A stretch of 64,000 nt of DNA from Moraxella boevrei DSM 14165 (GTDB lineage: Bacteria > Pseudomonadota > Gammaproteobacteria > Pseudomonadales > Moraxellaceae). Numbering within the stretch: position 1 is the first letter of the stretch; every line of letters begins with the position of its first letter. Position numbers and translations under genes: made by a program. Below, piece by piece: positions 37,368-47,174 of this stretch. The stretch covers positions 62,001 to 126,000 of the forward strand of contig NZ_KB903771.1 in the NCBI RefSeq assembly GCF_000379845.1. The letters run 5' to 3'. A model generated the notes under the pieces. The model ran no database searches and had not been told where the DNA came from. It was given only the letters and a program-made list of their open reading frames with translations.

Positions 37368-40053
37368 TCACCCACCCCTGCCCATTGTACACCAAGGCAA
37401 ACTTAGTCGCTTTGCCGTCTTTTTCTGAGCCGATGTATTGCTCGCTATTTTTGCGAGACCAGCGTACAATGGTCGGATTGCCGTCTGTATCAGCCTCTGG
37501 GGCTTGTAGCAAATAATGAAATTTGGGGTCAAGCTCCCCTTGCACGGTTTTTAATTCACTCACCTTGGGCGGGCGAGTTTCTCGCACTTTGGGGAATTTG
37601 CTTGCCGCCAAAAACAGTCCTGCCGCTCCTTCACGCAAAATATAATAATCGTCAAATTTTTGTGAGCGTAAACTTGGCATATGAATGGGGGTCATTCTAG
37701 GCGGTGCAGGTTGTCCATTTTTGAGTACTTTTCTGGTGTTGTCGCACTGGTTGCAAGCAAAATACGCCCCAAATCTGCCTGTTTTTAGAGTCATTTGTCC
37801 GTCGCATTTGTCGCAATCAATGTGGGGAGCGTCATCTTTGGCGGTCTCAAACACGCCTTTTTCTAATACATAGCCATCGCAATCTGGATTATTGCCACAA
37901 ATGTGCAATTTTAATCCGCCGTCCACAATGTAGCCGTCCATCGCTGTGTGGCATTTAGGGCAACGCTTTTTTTCTAATAAGGCTTGTACTTCAAAAGTCT
38001 CATCGTCTGCCGTTTGGCTGGCAAAGGCTTCTACTGGCATCAGATTTTTGGTACCTTTACAGCGTTCTTTTGGGGGCAAACTGTACCCTGTACAGCCCAA
38101 AAACACCCCTGTTCCGCCTGTGCGAATTTGCATTGGGCGAGCACACAAATCGCAATGCACATCTGGCACATTGGTGGGGTCATTGGGTCGCATTGTGCTT
38201 TTGGCATTATTTAGTTTTTCTTTAAAATCTTTATAAAAGTTGTCCAGCACTTTTTTGTAATTTTGTTCGCCATTTGCCACATCGTCCAGTTTATCTTCAA
38301 GGCTTGCGGTAAAACTATAATCCATCAAATCAGGAAAACTTTGGGTCAAGCGGTCGGTAACAATGTCGCCCATTTTTTCGGCAAACAGCCGTTTGTTTTC
38401 GGTTTTGACATAGCCACGCTCTTGAATGGTGGAGATGATAGACGCATAGGTGGACGGCCGCCCGATGCCCTGTTTTTCAAGCTCTTTGACAAGACTGGCT
38501 TCGGTGTAGCGAGCAGGCGGTTTGGTAAAATGCTGGCTTGGGATAATTTCATTGACCGTTAAGACATCGCCCACTTTGACATCAGGCAAAAGCACATCGT
38601 CAGTTTTGGCAGGGGGATTGACCCGAGTGTAGCCGTCAAACACCATCACACGCCCTTTTGCTTTGAGTTGTACCGTGCCAGACTTGACGCTAAGCGTTGC
38701 CGATTGGTATTTGGCAGGGGTCATTTGACACGCCACAAACTGCTTATAAATCAAGTCGTACAAGCGTTTGGCGTCTTGCTCCATATCGTTTAGGCGATTG
38801 GCTGTCAAATTGACATCGCTTGGGCGTATCGCTTCGTGGGCTTCTTGGGCGTTTTGTTTGTTGCCATAAACATTGGGCGTTTTGGGCAGATATTTTTCGC
38901 CAAAGTTGTCCAAAATATAGCCACGCACGCTATCCACCGCATCTTTACTCAAAAAAGTAGAATCGGTACGCATATAAGTGATGTACCCTGCTTCATACAG
39001 ACGCTGGGCAAGCATCATGGTTTTTTTGACATTAAAGCCAAGCCGAGTGCTGGCTGATTGTTGTAGCGTAGAAGTAATAAAAGGAGCAGATGGCTTAGAT
39101 TGGGTGGGTTTTTGTTCAATGTCCGCCACGATAAAGGGATTATTGTTTAGAATTTTTACAATATCAAGGGCTTGTGTTTCGTTTGCCAATATCAAGTCTT
39201 TGTCATTATTTTTGACCGCTTCTAGGTAAATGGGGTGCGTATCTTGGGTATGCTTGTCTTGGGTATGCGTGTCAGCGTGAATTTGCCAAAATTCGGTTGG
39301 CACAAAGGCACGGATTTCATGCTCACGCTCCACCACAAGGCGAGTTGCCACGCTTTGCACACGCCCTGCCGACAAACCCCTTGCTACTTTCGCCCACAAA
39401 AGCGGTGAAACCATAAAGCCTACGACACGGTCAAGAAAACGGCGTGCTTGCTGGGCGTTTACCCTGTCCATATTCAAATCGGACGGATTGTCAAAGGCGT
39501 CTTTGATGGCGTTTTTGGTGATTTCATTGAACACCACACGGCGGTATTTGTCGTCTTTGCCACCGATGACCTCACGCAAATGCCACGCAATCGCCTCGCC
39601 TTCACGGTCAAGGTCGGTCGCCAAATAAATGACATCGGCGTCTTTGGCAAGTGCTTTTAACTCTTTGATAACTTTGGTTTTATTAGGCAAAATTTCATAC
39701 ACCGCTTGCCAGTCGTGTTCTGGGTCCACGCCCATTCTTCTCACTAAGGCTAGTTGGGCTTTTTGTTCACGAGACAGTTTTTCGCCATCAGCTTGGGTGG
39801 ATTTTTTGGATTTGTCCGCACCGCCTGCTGTTTGTGAAGAGACTGGCAAATCACGAATATGCCCCACGCTAGACCGCACGATATAATCATTGCCTAGATA
39901 TTTATTGATGGTTTTGGCTTTGGCAGGGGATTCTACGATGACAAGGGCTTTTGCCTTACCAGTTTTAGCAGTGTTTTCCGTTGTTTTTCCAGTGTTTTTT
40001 TTGGTTGCTTTTGCAGTTTGTTTTGTGGTTTTTGTTGCAGGTGTTTTTGCCAT
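37360..40053 (-). CDS. topA: DNA topoisomerase I
   Basis: An 897-residue type IA topoisomerase relaxing negative supercoils. After an unusual basic tail (residues 1-33, rich in Lys and Thr) comes the Toprim start [42 protein letters not shown], and the active-site Tyr near residue 358 in [11 protein letters not shown]. The C-terminal third has several four-Cys zinc ribbons ([30 protein letters not shown]) and ends in a basic/hydrophobic region. It overlaps the restriction gene by 8 bases and leads a long minus-strand run. Confidence 0.97.
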   Translation of the reverse strand: MAKTPATKTTKQTAKATKKNTGKTTENTAKTGKAKALVIVESPAKAKTINKYLGNDYIVRSSVGHIRDLPVSSQTAGGADKSKKSTQADGEKLSREQKAQLALVRRMGVDPEHDWQAVYEILPNKTKVIKELKALAKDADVIYLATDLDREGEAIAWHLREVIGGKDDKYRRVVFNEITKNAIKDAFDNPSDLNMDRVNAQQARRFLDRVVGFMVSPLLWAKVARGLSAGRVQSVATRLVVEREHEIRAFVPTEFWQIHADTHTQDKHTQDTHPIYLEAVKNNDKDLILANETQALDIVKILNNNPFIVADIEQKPTQSKPSAPFITSTLQQSASTRLGFNVKKTMMLAQRLYEAGYITYMRTDSTFLSKDAVDSVRGYILDNFGEKYLPKTPNVYGNKQNAQEAHEAIRPSDVNLTANRLNDMEQDAKRLYDLIYKQFVACQMTPAKYQSATLSVKSGTVQLKAKGRVMVFDGYTRVNPPAKTDDVLLPDVKVGDVLTVNEIIPSQHFTKPPARYTEASLVKELEKQGIGRPSTYASIISTIQERGYVKTENKRLFAEKMGDIVTDRLTQSFPDLMDYSFTASLEDKLDDVANGEQNYKKVLDNFYKDFKEKLNNAKSTMRPNDPTNVPDVHCDLCARPMQIRTGGTGVFLGCTGYSLPPKERCKGTKNLMPVEAFASQTADDETFEVQALLEKKRCPKCHTAMDGYIVDGGLKLHICGNNPDCDGYVLEKGVFETAKDDAPHIDCDKCDGQMTLKTGRFGAYFACNQCDNTRKVLKNGQPAPPRMTPIHMPSLRSQKFDDYYILREGAAGLFLAASKFPKVRETRPPKVSELKTVQGELDPKFHYLLQAPEADTDGNPTIVRWSRKNSEQYIGSEKDGKATKFALVYNGQGWVNG

Positions 40054-40084
40054 AAGTTACTCAAAAAAGGTTAAATGAATTTGA

Positions 40085-40591
40085 TTAAATTTTGCTATTT
40101 TGCACCAAATCGGCTAGATTTTGCAATGTGTTTTTTAATAAAATTAGGTCTTTTTCGGTATTTTCAAGGATTGCAGGATTGCCCATATTGCCATTTTCAT
40201 ACCAATAGACACAGATAAAATTCGCCTTGCAACTTAAACCCTGAACAGTGGGCGTGATATTTTCGCCAAAATCTACCACTTTCTTATCAAGAGCAAAATT
40301 GGCTGCAAAATTATCTGTCATTGGTCGCCATTCACCATCAATAATTTGAAAATCACAAGGTGGCAATGTGCCGTCTTCCAAAATCAACCCATATTGAGCT
40401 ATCATGCCTTTACCACGCTCACCCGTTTTGCCTGTCAGCCAAGCAGGGCAAGCCACCAACTTTGGCATCAAGCCAACTTTACGTGCCGTCATGCGTAAGT
40501 TGTCAAGGCGGGTCTCTTTGGCGGACGGCTTTAAGCCCATAATCCCACCTACAATAAATAAAATCGTACCAATGATAATCCAAGTTGCCAT
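40085..40591 (-). CDS. Membrane-anchored protein of unknown function
   Basis: A 168-residue protein with one N-terminal helix (ATWIIIGTILFIVGGIMGL) followed by KPSAKETRLDNLRMTARKVGL and a soluble domain (PAWLTGKTGERGKGMIAQYGL, GEWRPMTDNF, ICVYWYENG). I do not recognise the family beyond its bitopic layout; I recall similar hypothetical proteins near topA in Moraxellaceae but cannot confirm. It starts 31 bases upstream of topA in the same direction. Confidence 0.65.
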   Translation of the reverse strand: MATWIIIGTILFIVGGIMGLKPSAKETRLDNLRMTARKVGLMPKLVACPAWLTGKTGERGKGMIAQYGLILEDGTLPPCDFQIIDGEWRPMTDNFAANFALDKKVVDFGENITPTVQGLSCKANFICVYWYENGNMGNPAILENTEKDLILLKNTLQNLADLVQNSKI

Positions 40592-40724
40592 AATCTTACC
40601 AATTTTATGTTAAGCAATGCGATTGCGATAAAATGGCGGTTATCATAATCATTTTATTTTTTAATGTAAAGTAAAAGTAATGATAAAAATTTTTGATAAT
40701 ACAAAAGTTTAACAAAACCCCATA

Positions 40725-40753
40725 AAAAAACGCACCGACTTGATGCGTTTTTA
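40725..40753 (-). terminator. Terminator of the BON-LysM gene
   Basis: Stem AAAAACGCA / TGCGTTTTT with a nine-base loop CCGACTTGA; read on the minus strand the hairpin is followed by a T-run, just past the LysM protein stop. Confidence 0.85.
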
Positions 40754-40824
40754 TGACATTAATTAATGATTTTATTAAGTAAATATATGTAATTCGTACA
40801 AAATACTTTTATAAAAATAAAATA

Positions 40825-41322
40825 TTAGGCAGGGATACGCAATACTTGACCGACATAAATTTTGTCAGGGTGACTCAACAATGGCTGATTGGCTTCAAAG
40901 ATTTTGTTGTAGTCATTGGCATTGCCATACATTTCTTTGGCAATTTTTGACAAGGTGTCACCTGATTTTACCGTGTACATACGAGATTCTGGCTCTGGTA
41001 CTACCACGCTGATGTTGTCAACGACTGTGGCAACATGTTGCACATTACCTGCTGCCAAGATTGCTTTTTCACGTTCTGCTTGGTTGCTTGCTGTGCCTGA
41101 TACATTCACGGTATCGGTGTCACCATTGTAGTTAACACTCAAGCCATCAATCTTGGCATTGGCTTGGATACGAGCCAATAGCAAGTTAGCGATTTCTTGA
41201 GCTGATGGTTCAACAGGTGCAGTCGGTGCAACTGGGGCTAGGGTAGAAGCAGGGGTTTCTTCTTTTTTGTCACGGTTAAATATTTTGTCACCAATATCTT
41301 TAGCAAAACTAAAAATTCCCAT
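40825..41322 (-). CDS. BON-LysM protein (Kbp/YgaU-like)
   Basis: A 165-residue protein: N-terminal MGIFSFAKDIGDKIF, an acidic Pro-rich linker, a BON domain around residues 60-110 (DTVNVSGTASNQAEREKAI, VDNISVV), and a C-terminal LysM from about 117 (YTVKSGDTLSKIAKEMYG ... VLRIPA). This is the order of E. coli Kbp (YgaU), a cytoplasmic potassium-binding protein of about 149 residues. The start at 41322 (GAGA upstream, MGIF/MGLF as in the family) is preferred to an upstream frame opening. Potassium binding is inferred from the family. Confidence 0.85.
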   Translation of the reverse strand: MGIFSFAKDIGDKIFNRDKKEETPASTLAPVAPTAPVEPSAQEIANLLLARIQANAKIDGLSVNYNGDTDTVNVSGTASNQAEREKAILAAGNVQHVATVVDNISVVVPEPESRMYTVKSGDTLSKIAKEMYGNANDYNKIFEANQPLLSHPDKIYVGQVLRIPA

Positions 41323-41486
41323 ATATTTTCTCACTTTTATTTCGATTGGCATAATTTATCACAGTTGTTAAAACTTAAAACTTTGTTCTGATAAAATTTT
41401 AACAACCAGCTTGGTAAGTTGACATCAGTATAGCAAAATCTTTGGAAAAATTACGTTAAAATCTGTTAATTTTTGCAATCATATTG

Positions 41487-42596
41487 TCAAGGCACAATTG
41501 AAAAGAAGATAAAGGTGGCAAACATCACCAAATGCATTACGCCTTGCAAAAAGGTACTTTTACCCGTACTAAGGGTATTCATGAGTAACAACAGTGTTAC
41601 CATAAGCATCATGTCATCTTTTGGCGAAAGCCCTAAAATTAGCTCGCTCCCTGTCATCACCCCATAGATTGCAATCACAGGAATAGTGAGTGAAATACTC
41701 GCTAATGCTGAACCAAGTGCTAAATTTAGGCTGTTCTGCAGTTGGTTGTTAAACGACGCTTTCACCGCTGCAATAGACTCAGGCAATAATACCAAACTAG
41801 CAATAATAATCCCTAACATCACCTTTGGCAAACCCCACATGACAAGCGTGCTTTCAATAAGTGGCGATAACATTTTTGCTAAACCAACCACCGTTACCAA
41901 GCCAATTAACAACAAAACCCCACTACTGGCAACCGTTAAGAGATTATCGCTATGATGGCTTTGGGTTTCGGTTTCAGTGACAAAATAATTACGGTGCCGA
42001 ATGGTTTGGGTAAAAATAAACGCCCCGTACATCACCAAACAACAAATCGCCACAAAAATTAGCTGGGAATTTAGCATACTACCACCACCTAAGGACGTGG
42101 TGAAATTGGGCAACATAAAGACCATTAATGCCAAAATTAACAATACGCTAACGGCTTTTTTAACGCCTTCTAATTCAAAGTCTTGAATATAATTGCGTAA
42201 GCCCCCTGTTAGCAAACACAACCCCACAATCGCATTACATACCACCATCACCGCCGAATACACCGTGTCTCGTGCCAATACCGCTCTATCTTCTGGCGAA
42301 CTGCTATTCATCAGCACCACGATTAAGGCGACTTCAATAATCGTTACCGCTACCGCCAATACCAATGTCCCAAACGGCTCACCCACCTTATGGGCAATTA
42401 CTTCGGCATGATATACCGCTGAAAAAACCGCCCCAATCAGCCCAAACCCTGTCAAGGCTTCTACCACCATACCTGTTGGGTGGACTGCTAAATGCCCTGC
42501 AAGCAACAGTAATGCCAACAATGGGGCGACCACCGTCCATACAGGCAAATTAAGATTAAACTTTTGTTTAAGAAAAATTGTTTTTTCCATAAACAC
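41487..42596 (-). CDS. chaA: Calcium/sodium:proton antiporter ChaA
   Basis: A 369-residue antiporter of the CaCA family with about 11 helices. It shows the two inverted acidic repeats, IAHKVGEPFGTLVLAVAVTIIEVALIV and LPESIAAVKASFNNQLQNSLNLALGSALASI, with the transport Glu residues. ChaA exports sodium, calcium or potassium in exchange for protons. Stand-alone gene between the LysM and MFS genes. Confidence 0.92.
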   Translation of the reverse strand: MFMEKTIFLKQKFNLNLPVWTVVAPLLALLLLAGHLAVHPTGMVVEALTGFGLIGAVFSAVYHAEVIAHKVGEPFGTLVLAVAVTIIEVALIVVLMNSSSPEDRAVLARDTVYSAVMVVCNAIVGLCLLTGGLRNYIQDFELEGVKKAVSVLLILALMVFMLPNFTTSLGGGSMLNSQLIFVAICCLVMYGAFIFTQTIRHRNYFVTETETQSHHSDNLLTVASSGVLLLIGLVTVVGLAKMLSPLIESTLVMWGLPKVMLGIIIASLVLLPESIAAVKASFNNQLQNSLNLALGSALASISLTIPVIAIYGVMTGSELILGLSPKDDMMLMVTLLLLMNTLSTGKSTFLQGVMHLVMFATFIFFSIVP

Positions 42597-42709
42597 CCCT
42601 TTATATTACAAAATTTTTTCAAAATGATGTTTGTATTTGTGAAAAAGCAATAATAGCATAAAAATATCTAAAAACGCAATATTTTTTTATATTATTAATA
42701 ATAATGAAA

Positions 42710-44065
42710 TTATTTTTCATAAAAAAAGCTTTTTCTCCAATAAATTATCGTAAACAAGCTTATCGTGCCTAACGCCATACTCACAAAAAAATGCGTGGTA
42801 TAACCCCAAATATCCACCGAATAACCACTGGCAAAATGTAGTGAGCCACTCACTACGGTGAGCAAACACATCTGAAAAGTATAATCACTACCCGCCTGCT
42901 CGTGGCGTGCGTAGTGCATGATGGTTGTCATCATCGCAATCAACGCTAACGCTGAACAAAAATGCTCTAACGCATTCACCGCATATACCCACCCAAAACT
43001 GTGTAATCGCTGATGCTCAAAACCATAAAACACCACACCATATAGCCCTGTTGTTAAGGCTTGTAAGGTACTAAATACGATTAACGCCACAAAACGGCTG
43101 ATTTTTTTGAGAAACAAAGTCGCCACCCATGCCCCAAATAACGATGCCCCTGACCCTAAAATCGTTGCCCAAAACCCAATTTTCTCCAAACCAATGCCCA
43201 AATCTACCATCATCGGCTTTACCATACCACTTGATAAGCCGTCTGCTAATTTAAAACTGAGTAAAACTGCTAACCAAGCGAGCATTTCAGGCGTTTGCCA
43301 AAAATATTGGTAATGTTTTTTGATATAAGTAAGCGTCTTTTGGGAAAAATTATCGGATTTTTGTGGGTTATCTTTTTTGACTAGATGTGCTCTGACAAAT
43401 GTTGGTTCTTGATAAAAAATAATCGGTAAGGTATTGACAAAAATTAACATCGCCATTGCCAAAAAGCTATACCGCCAACCCAAATTTTCTAACGACATTA
43501 GCAACACGCCACCCCCCAAAATCAAACCCAGCCGATAGCCAATCACTTGAATGGCGTTGCCTTGGCTTTGTTGGTGTTGATTTTGTTGTTGAAAGTGTTT
43601 AGAATTACCACCAGTATTATTACTTAGGCTATTTTGAGAAAAATATGATTTTAACAAACGAGTTGCCAAACCGTCCGTAGCAATATCGTGGGTCGCCCCT
43701 ATCATGCTTAAACAAAACAACAAGACGTACAAACGAAAGACCGATGTAGATTGCGATAATTGATTGGGGTCAAATAGCCCAATAACGATTAATACACCGC
43801 AAGAAAACAGTTGCAATGGTAAAATCCATGTACGAGAACGCCCCATACGCTCGTTATAATGGCTATCTACCACAGTCGCCCACAAAAATTTTATTGCCCA
43901 CGGTGCCAAAATCAAACCCGACCAACCAATCGCTACCAAAGATACCTGATATTGGCGTAAAATGGCAGGCAAGGCTTGGGTGATAAAACCTGCAGGCAAG
44001 CCTTGTGCTAGATATAACGTGAGTAATAAAGCAAGACTTTTGGAATGACTGGCGGAAAGTTTCAT
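42710..44065 (-). CDS. MFS transporter of the AmpG / RhtX-FptX type
   Basis: A 451-residue major-facilitator transporter with 12 helices. [47 protein letters not shown] in outline (residues 17-63) then [20 protein letters not shown] is the pattern shared by AmpG muropeptide permeases and the RhtX/FptX siderophore importers; the QGLP start and RTWILPLQ are closer to RhtX/FptX by memory. Substrate cannot be decided. Its ATG overlaps the ruvC stop (ATGA), so it is coupled to ruvC. A His/Gln/Asn-rich loop lies near residue 160. Confidence 0.75.
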   Translation of the reverse strand: MKLSASHSKSLALLLTLYLAQGLPAGFITQALPAILRQYQVSLVAIGWSGLILAPWAIKFLWATVVDSHYNERMGRSRTWILPLQLFSCGVLIVIGLFDPNQLSQSTSVFRLYVLLFCLSMIGATHDIATDGLATRLLKSYFSQNSLSNNTGGNSKHFQQQNQHQQSQGNAIQVIGYRLGLILGGGVLLMSLENLGWRYSFLAMAMLIFVNTLPIIFYQEPTFVRAHLVKKDNPQKSDNFSQKTLTYIKKHYQYFWQTPEMLAWLAVLLSFKLADGLSSGMVKPMMVDLGIGLEKIGFWATILGSGASLFGAWVATLFLKKISRFVALIVFSTLQALTTGLYGVVFYGFEHQRLHSFGWVYAVNALEHFCSALALIAMMTTIMHYARHEQAGSDYTFQMCLLTVVSGSLHFASGYSVDIWGYTTHFFVSMALGTISLFTIIYWRKSFFYEK

Positions 44066-44661
44066 TTAAAAATATCCGTTTCGCTTAACCGCCAACGCCC
44101 TTTTTTCTTACTACGAGATAAAGCCGTCGCACTGTTTTTGTTTAAATTATTTAATATTTTATTTAAGCTATGGTGGTGATAGGCATGACAAATCGCACAC
44201 GCCAAACCATCCGCCGCATCCGCTTGGGGACATACCGACAGATTAAGTAACCGCATCACCATTGCTTGCACTTGCTCTTTATCCGCCGCCCCGTAGCCAC
44301 ACACCGCCTGCTTAATCTGACGTGCGGTATATTCCGCTACTTCTAAATCTTTGGCAACCAATGCCGTAATCGCCGCCCCACGAGCCTGCCCCAGTTTTAA
44401 CGCTGAGTCGGGGTTTGTCGCCATAAATACCTGCTCAATCGCTGTTGTTATCGGCTCATCGGTATATTTTTGATAATGCTCCACAATCCGAGTTACCCCC
44501 TGAAAAATCCGCTTTAACCGCTCTGGCATGGTTTCGCTCTCATAATTCAACTGCGTGTGTATTGTCCCTGCATCCAAAAACGCTAACTTATCCCCCACAT
44601 GGCGAATAATGCCATAGCCAGTCATACGAGAACCTGGGTCAATCCCAATAAAAATTGTCAT
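44062..44661 (-). CDS. ruvC: Holliday junction resolvase RuvC
   Basis: A 199-residue endonuclease. Catalytic acids are visible in [14 protein letters not shown] (Asp near residue 7), in [22 protein letters not shown] (Glu), and in the final [18 protein letters not shown] (Asp pair). The start at 44661 gives the usual MxIxIGIDPG beginning; an upstream frame opening adds 17 non-family residues. ruvA and ruvB are not adjacent. Coupled to the downstream MFS gene. Confidence 0.95.
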   Translation of the reverse strand: MTIFIGIDPGSRMTGYGIIRHVGDKLAFLDAGTIHTQLNYESETMPERLKRIFQGVTRIVEHYQKYTDEPITTAIEQVFMATNPDSALKLGQARGAAITALVAKDLEVAEYTARQIKQAVCGYGAADKEQVQAMVMRLLNLSVCPQADAADGLACAICHAYHHHSLNKILNNLNKNSATALSRSKKKGRWRLSETDIFK

Positions 44662-44834
44662 AAAGCAACCATTTTTTTTAAATTTTTTAGAAAAATTGCA
44701 AAAAATTGTCAAATCAGCGTTTTTTTTGCAAAAAAGTTCCCCATTATATACCGAAATCCTTTACAATGGGATGTATTATTTTTAACCATTTTTTTAGCAT
44801 TTTTGCAAGATTTTGAATAAAAGGTTTGACGATT

Positions 44835-45416
44835 ATGGGAAATATTCTCGGCATTGCGATTGTGTGGTTTATCATTGAAATGTTGCTATGGTATCTGATT
44901 GCCCAATTTGTGAGCGGTTGGTGGGTGTTTGGCTGGTTTATTTTGGCAGGGGTGATTGGCATTGCCTTGATGAAAAAAGGCACAAGCATTCTAAAACCCT
45001 TAGCAGGACAAGCCCAAGCCAGTATGTTAAATCCTGCCCTACGTCCCCAAGAAAACACCGTTGTCAAAGCGGTGGCGTTAATGTTTGCGGGCTTATTATT
45101 GGCATTACCGGGGATTTTAAGCGACTTGGTGGCGTTACTTGTGATGTTACCTGCCTTACAGAACAAAGCCAAAAATTATGCCAAAGACTATGCCACCAAA
45201 AACCCTGAAAAACTTATGCAAATGATGACAAGCAAAATGGGCGGTATGGCTGGTCAAAATCCGTTCGGTGGGGCTAATCCGTTCGGTGGGCAAAATCCCT
45301 TTGGCACCAATAATCCGTTCGGCGGTTTTGGGGGTATGGGCGGTGGCACAACGGTTGATGGTACAGCAAAAACTGTTAAAGATGTGAAAAAAATCAAATC
45401 AGCAAATGATGACTAA
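44835..45416 (+). CDS. fxsA: FxsA membrane protein with NPFGG repeats
   Basis: A 193-residue inner-membrane protein. The first 130 residues (IVWFIIEMLLWYLIAQFVSGWW, VIGIALMKKG, ALMFAGLLLALPGILSDLVALLVMLP) are FxsA, known for suppressing F-exclusion of phage T7 in E. coli. The tail carries four tandem NPFGG/NPFGT units (residues about 140-165) and a Lys/Asp-rich end. ATG 44835 is chosen with AAGG 10 nt upstream, over a TTG that sits on the ribosome site. ybeD follows in the same direction. Confidence 0.88.
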   Translation: MGNILGIAIVWFIIEMLLWYLIAQFVSGWWVFGWFILAGVIGIALMKKGTSILKPLAGQAQASMLNPALRPQENTVVKAVALMFAGLLLALPGILSDLVALLVMLPALQNKAKNYAKDYATKNPEKLMQMMTSKMGGMAGQNPFGGANPFGGQNPFGTNNPFGGFGGMGGGTTVDGTAKTVKDVKKIKSANDD

Positions 45417-45461
45417 TATTTCACATTTATTTTAAATGACAAAATGGGTCATATTGATTGG

Positions 45462-45488
45462 CTTGAAAACACCGCATTTGCCCCCCAT
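45462..45488 (+). promoter_or_regulatory. Sigma-32 (heat-shock) promoter of ybeD
   Basis: CTTGAAA at 45462-45468, a 14-nt spacer, and CCCCAT at 45483-45488 match the RpoH consensus CTTGAAA-N(13-14)-CCCCATnT at every position of both boxes except the final T. The predicted start near 45497 gives a 48-nt leader before the ybeD ATG. Confidence 0.8.
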
Positions 45489-45544
45489 TGTTCCCAACAG
45501 ACAATTTTTTACAGATGAGTAAACGTTTATCATAAGGAATAATC

Positions 45545-45886
45545 ATGACAAAAACCATTAATGTAAATCCGCTTGATGCCAGTCTTGCCAAACCTATTAT
45601 CGGCAAACGCACCGATATCCAAAATCCTGAATTATGGAATTTTCCAATGGATTATCCGATGAGCATTATCGGACATGAAGGACATAAAGAAACGTTGTTA
45701 AACGAAGTCAAATTAATTTTAGGAACGTTATTTCCTGAATTTGATTTGGCGACTTTGACAGTCAATGCGTCAAAAACAGGGCGTTTTCATTCGGTGCGTG
45801 CCAATGTGTACGCGACCGAAGCCAAGCAAATTAACCAACTTTATGAAATGTTGGATAAAGCAGAAACAGTAAGAACCGTTTTTTAA
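45545..45886 (+). CDS. ybeD: YbeD (DUF493) family protein
   Basis: A 113-residue protein whose C-terminal 85 residues (LWNFPMDYPMSIIGHEGH, VKLILGTLFPEFD, VNASKTGRFHSVRANVYATEAKQINQLYEML) fit the ferredoxin-like DUF493 fold. Function unknown; in many gammaproteobacteria ybeD sits between dacA and lipB, which is not so here. From memory, the E. coli gene is in the RpoH regulon, agreeing with the promoter upstream. AAGGA is placed 8 nt before the ATG. Confidence 0.88.
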   Translation: MTKTINVNPLDASLAKPIIGKRTDIQNPELWNFPMDYPMSIIGHEGHKETLLNEVKLILGTLFPEFDLATLTVNASKTGRFHSVRANVYATEAKQINQLYEMLDKAETVRTVF

Positions 45887-45896
45887 TCAATAGACC

Positions 45897-46018
45897 TCTT
45901 TCTAAACGGTTAATTTTAAAGAAAACCGTTCGCCCTGAGCTTGTCGAAGGGTCGGTTTTCTGGGTTTGGATTATGGTTCGACAGGCTCACCACGAACGTA
46001 AACTCTAATTTAGAAAGA
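45897..46018. repeat. REP/MITE-like element with nested inverted repeats
   Basis: Core arms CGTTCGCCCTGAGCTTGTCG at 45927-45946 and GGTTCGACAGGCTCACCACG at 45975-45994 (both extending 4 bases further) form an imperfect hairpin. A second perfect 10-bp inverted repeat, TCTTTCTAAA / TTTAGAAAGA, bounds the element at 45897-45906 and 46009-46018. The core recurs at 56.04 kb with different outer arms. It encodes no protein and lies between convergent ybeD and znuB. Confidence 0.8.
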
Positions 46019-46034
46019 AATGTGATATTTTGAA

Positions 46035-46065
46035 CCAAAAAATCCTACCAATGTGGGATTTTTGG
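46035..46065. terminator. Possible terminator between ybeD and znuB
   Basis: Stem CCAAAAAATCC / GGGATTTTTGG (with one G-T pair) around TACCAATGT. A-rich and T-rich within the stem; it could end the znu transcript (minus) or that of ybeD. Confidence 0.55.
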
Positions 46066-46078
46066 TGGGTCAAATTTT

Positions 46079-46993
46079 TTATCCCTTTGCTTTTTTATCC
46101 ATTTGATAAGTCAACTGATTACCCGCTTGGCTAATACGATGTTGCCAGCCTGATTTTTTACGCAACAAACCAATCCCCAAACAAAGTAAATAAATCAAAA
46201 ACGAAATCGTGGTAATATAGGGTGAAATCGGTAAACCTGGCCCAAGTGATAACAAAATCCCACCGACCCCTGCAATCATGGCAAACAACATAGAAAATCC
46301 GTATAAAAACAACGGTCTAGCCGTAATCTGTGATGCTGCCGCCGTTGGGGTAATTAACAACGATAACAACAACAACGCCCCCACTAACTGCACACTCACT
46401 GCCACCACAAGGCTTAACACCAACATAAATAACAACGAAAGCCAACGTAAGGAGATATGCTGAGCTTGGGCAATTTGGGGGTCAATTGCCGAAAAAAACA
46501 TCCGCCTGCCAAAAATTGCCATGACCAAAAGCACAATCCCTGCCACCACGAGCATCGCTTGCAAATCTGCAGGGGTAACTGCCACGATTTGCCCTGTTAA
46601 CAACCCAAATTTATTGGAGGAACGCCCCTGATACAGCGATAAAAACAATACACCAAGCCCCAACCCAAACGGCAACATAATACCAATTAACGCATTGCGA
46701 TTTTTACCGTCCAAACCCATGATTGCCAATATTGTGCCTGCCAACATTGAGCCGATTACCGCTCCAAGCGTTACCGAACTGCCAAGCCACAACGCACACG
46801 CCGCTCCTGCAAACGACAATTCCGCCGTACCATGTACCGCAAATGCCATATCACGAGCCTGTATCATCGGACCGATTAACCCTGCCAACACGCCCAAAAT
46901 CATGGCGGCAACGATAGACGAATACACGAGTGGTAATAATTGCCAAAAATTGTCAAAATTTATAATCAGGTCTAGCCCTGTCATTAGCAACAT
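46079..46993 (-). CDS. znuB: Zinc ABC transporter permease ZnuB
   Basis: A 304-residue permease with about eight helices of the ABC-3 metal family. SSIVAAMILGVLAGLIGPMIQARDMAFAVHGTAELSFAGAACALWLG in outline (residues 25-72) is the start of the ZnuB core; GQIVAVTPADLQAMLV and LRWLSLLFMLVLSLVVAVSVQLVGALLL also fit. It moves zinc delivered by ZnuA. It is last in znuA-znuC-znuB; 181 bases separate it from znuC, more than usual, so it may also have its own promoter. Confidence 0.9.
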   Translation of the reverse strand: MLLMTGLDLIINFDNFWQLLPLVYSSIVAAMILGVLAGLIGPMIQARDMAFAVHGTAELSFAGAACALWLGSSVTLGAVIGSMLAGTILAIMGLDGKNRNALIGIMLPFGLGLGVLFLSLYQGRSSNKFGLLTGQIVAVTPADLQAMLVVAGIVLLVMAIFGRRMFFSAIDPQIAQAQHISLRWLSLLFMLVLSLVVAVSVQLVGALLLLSLLITPTAAASQITARPLFLYGFSMLFAMIAGVGGILLSLGPGLPISPYITTISFLIYLLCLGIGLLRKKSGWQHRISQAGNQLTYQMDKKAKG

Positions 46994-47174
46994 GAATATT
47001 CTACTTTTTTAATCAAATAAAAAACCAAGTAGTTGAATAGATTTAAATTATAATCTGATTTTTAGTGGTTGACTCAAGCTAACCCACCCTACAAGATTTC
47101 AGGTTATCAAATAATTTTGCTTAAATAATTAATAATTTTTAATAAAATTTAATATTTTGCCAATTTTTTTTACG

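Noticed and set aside
44739-44747. CCCCATTAT before fxsA as a heat-shock -10 box
   Set aside because: No CTTGAAA-like hexamer 11-16 bases upstream; only a T-run is there.
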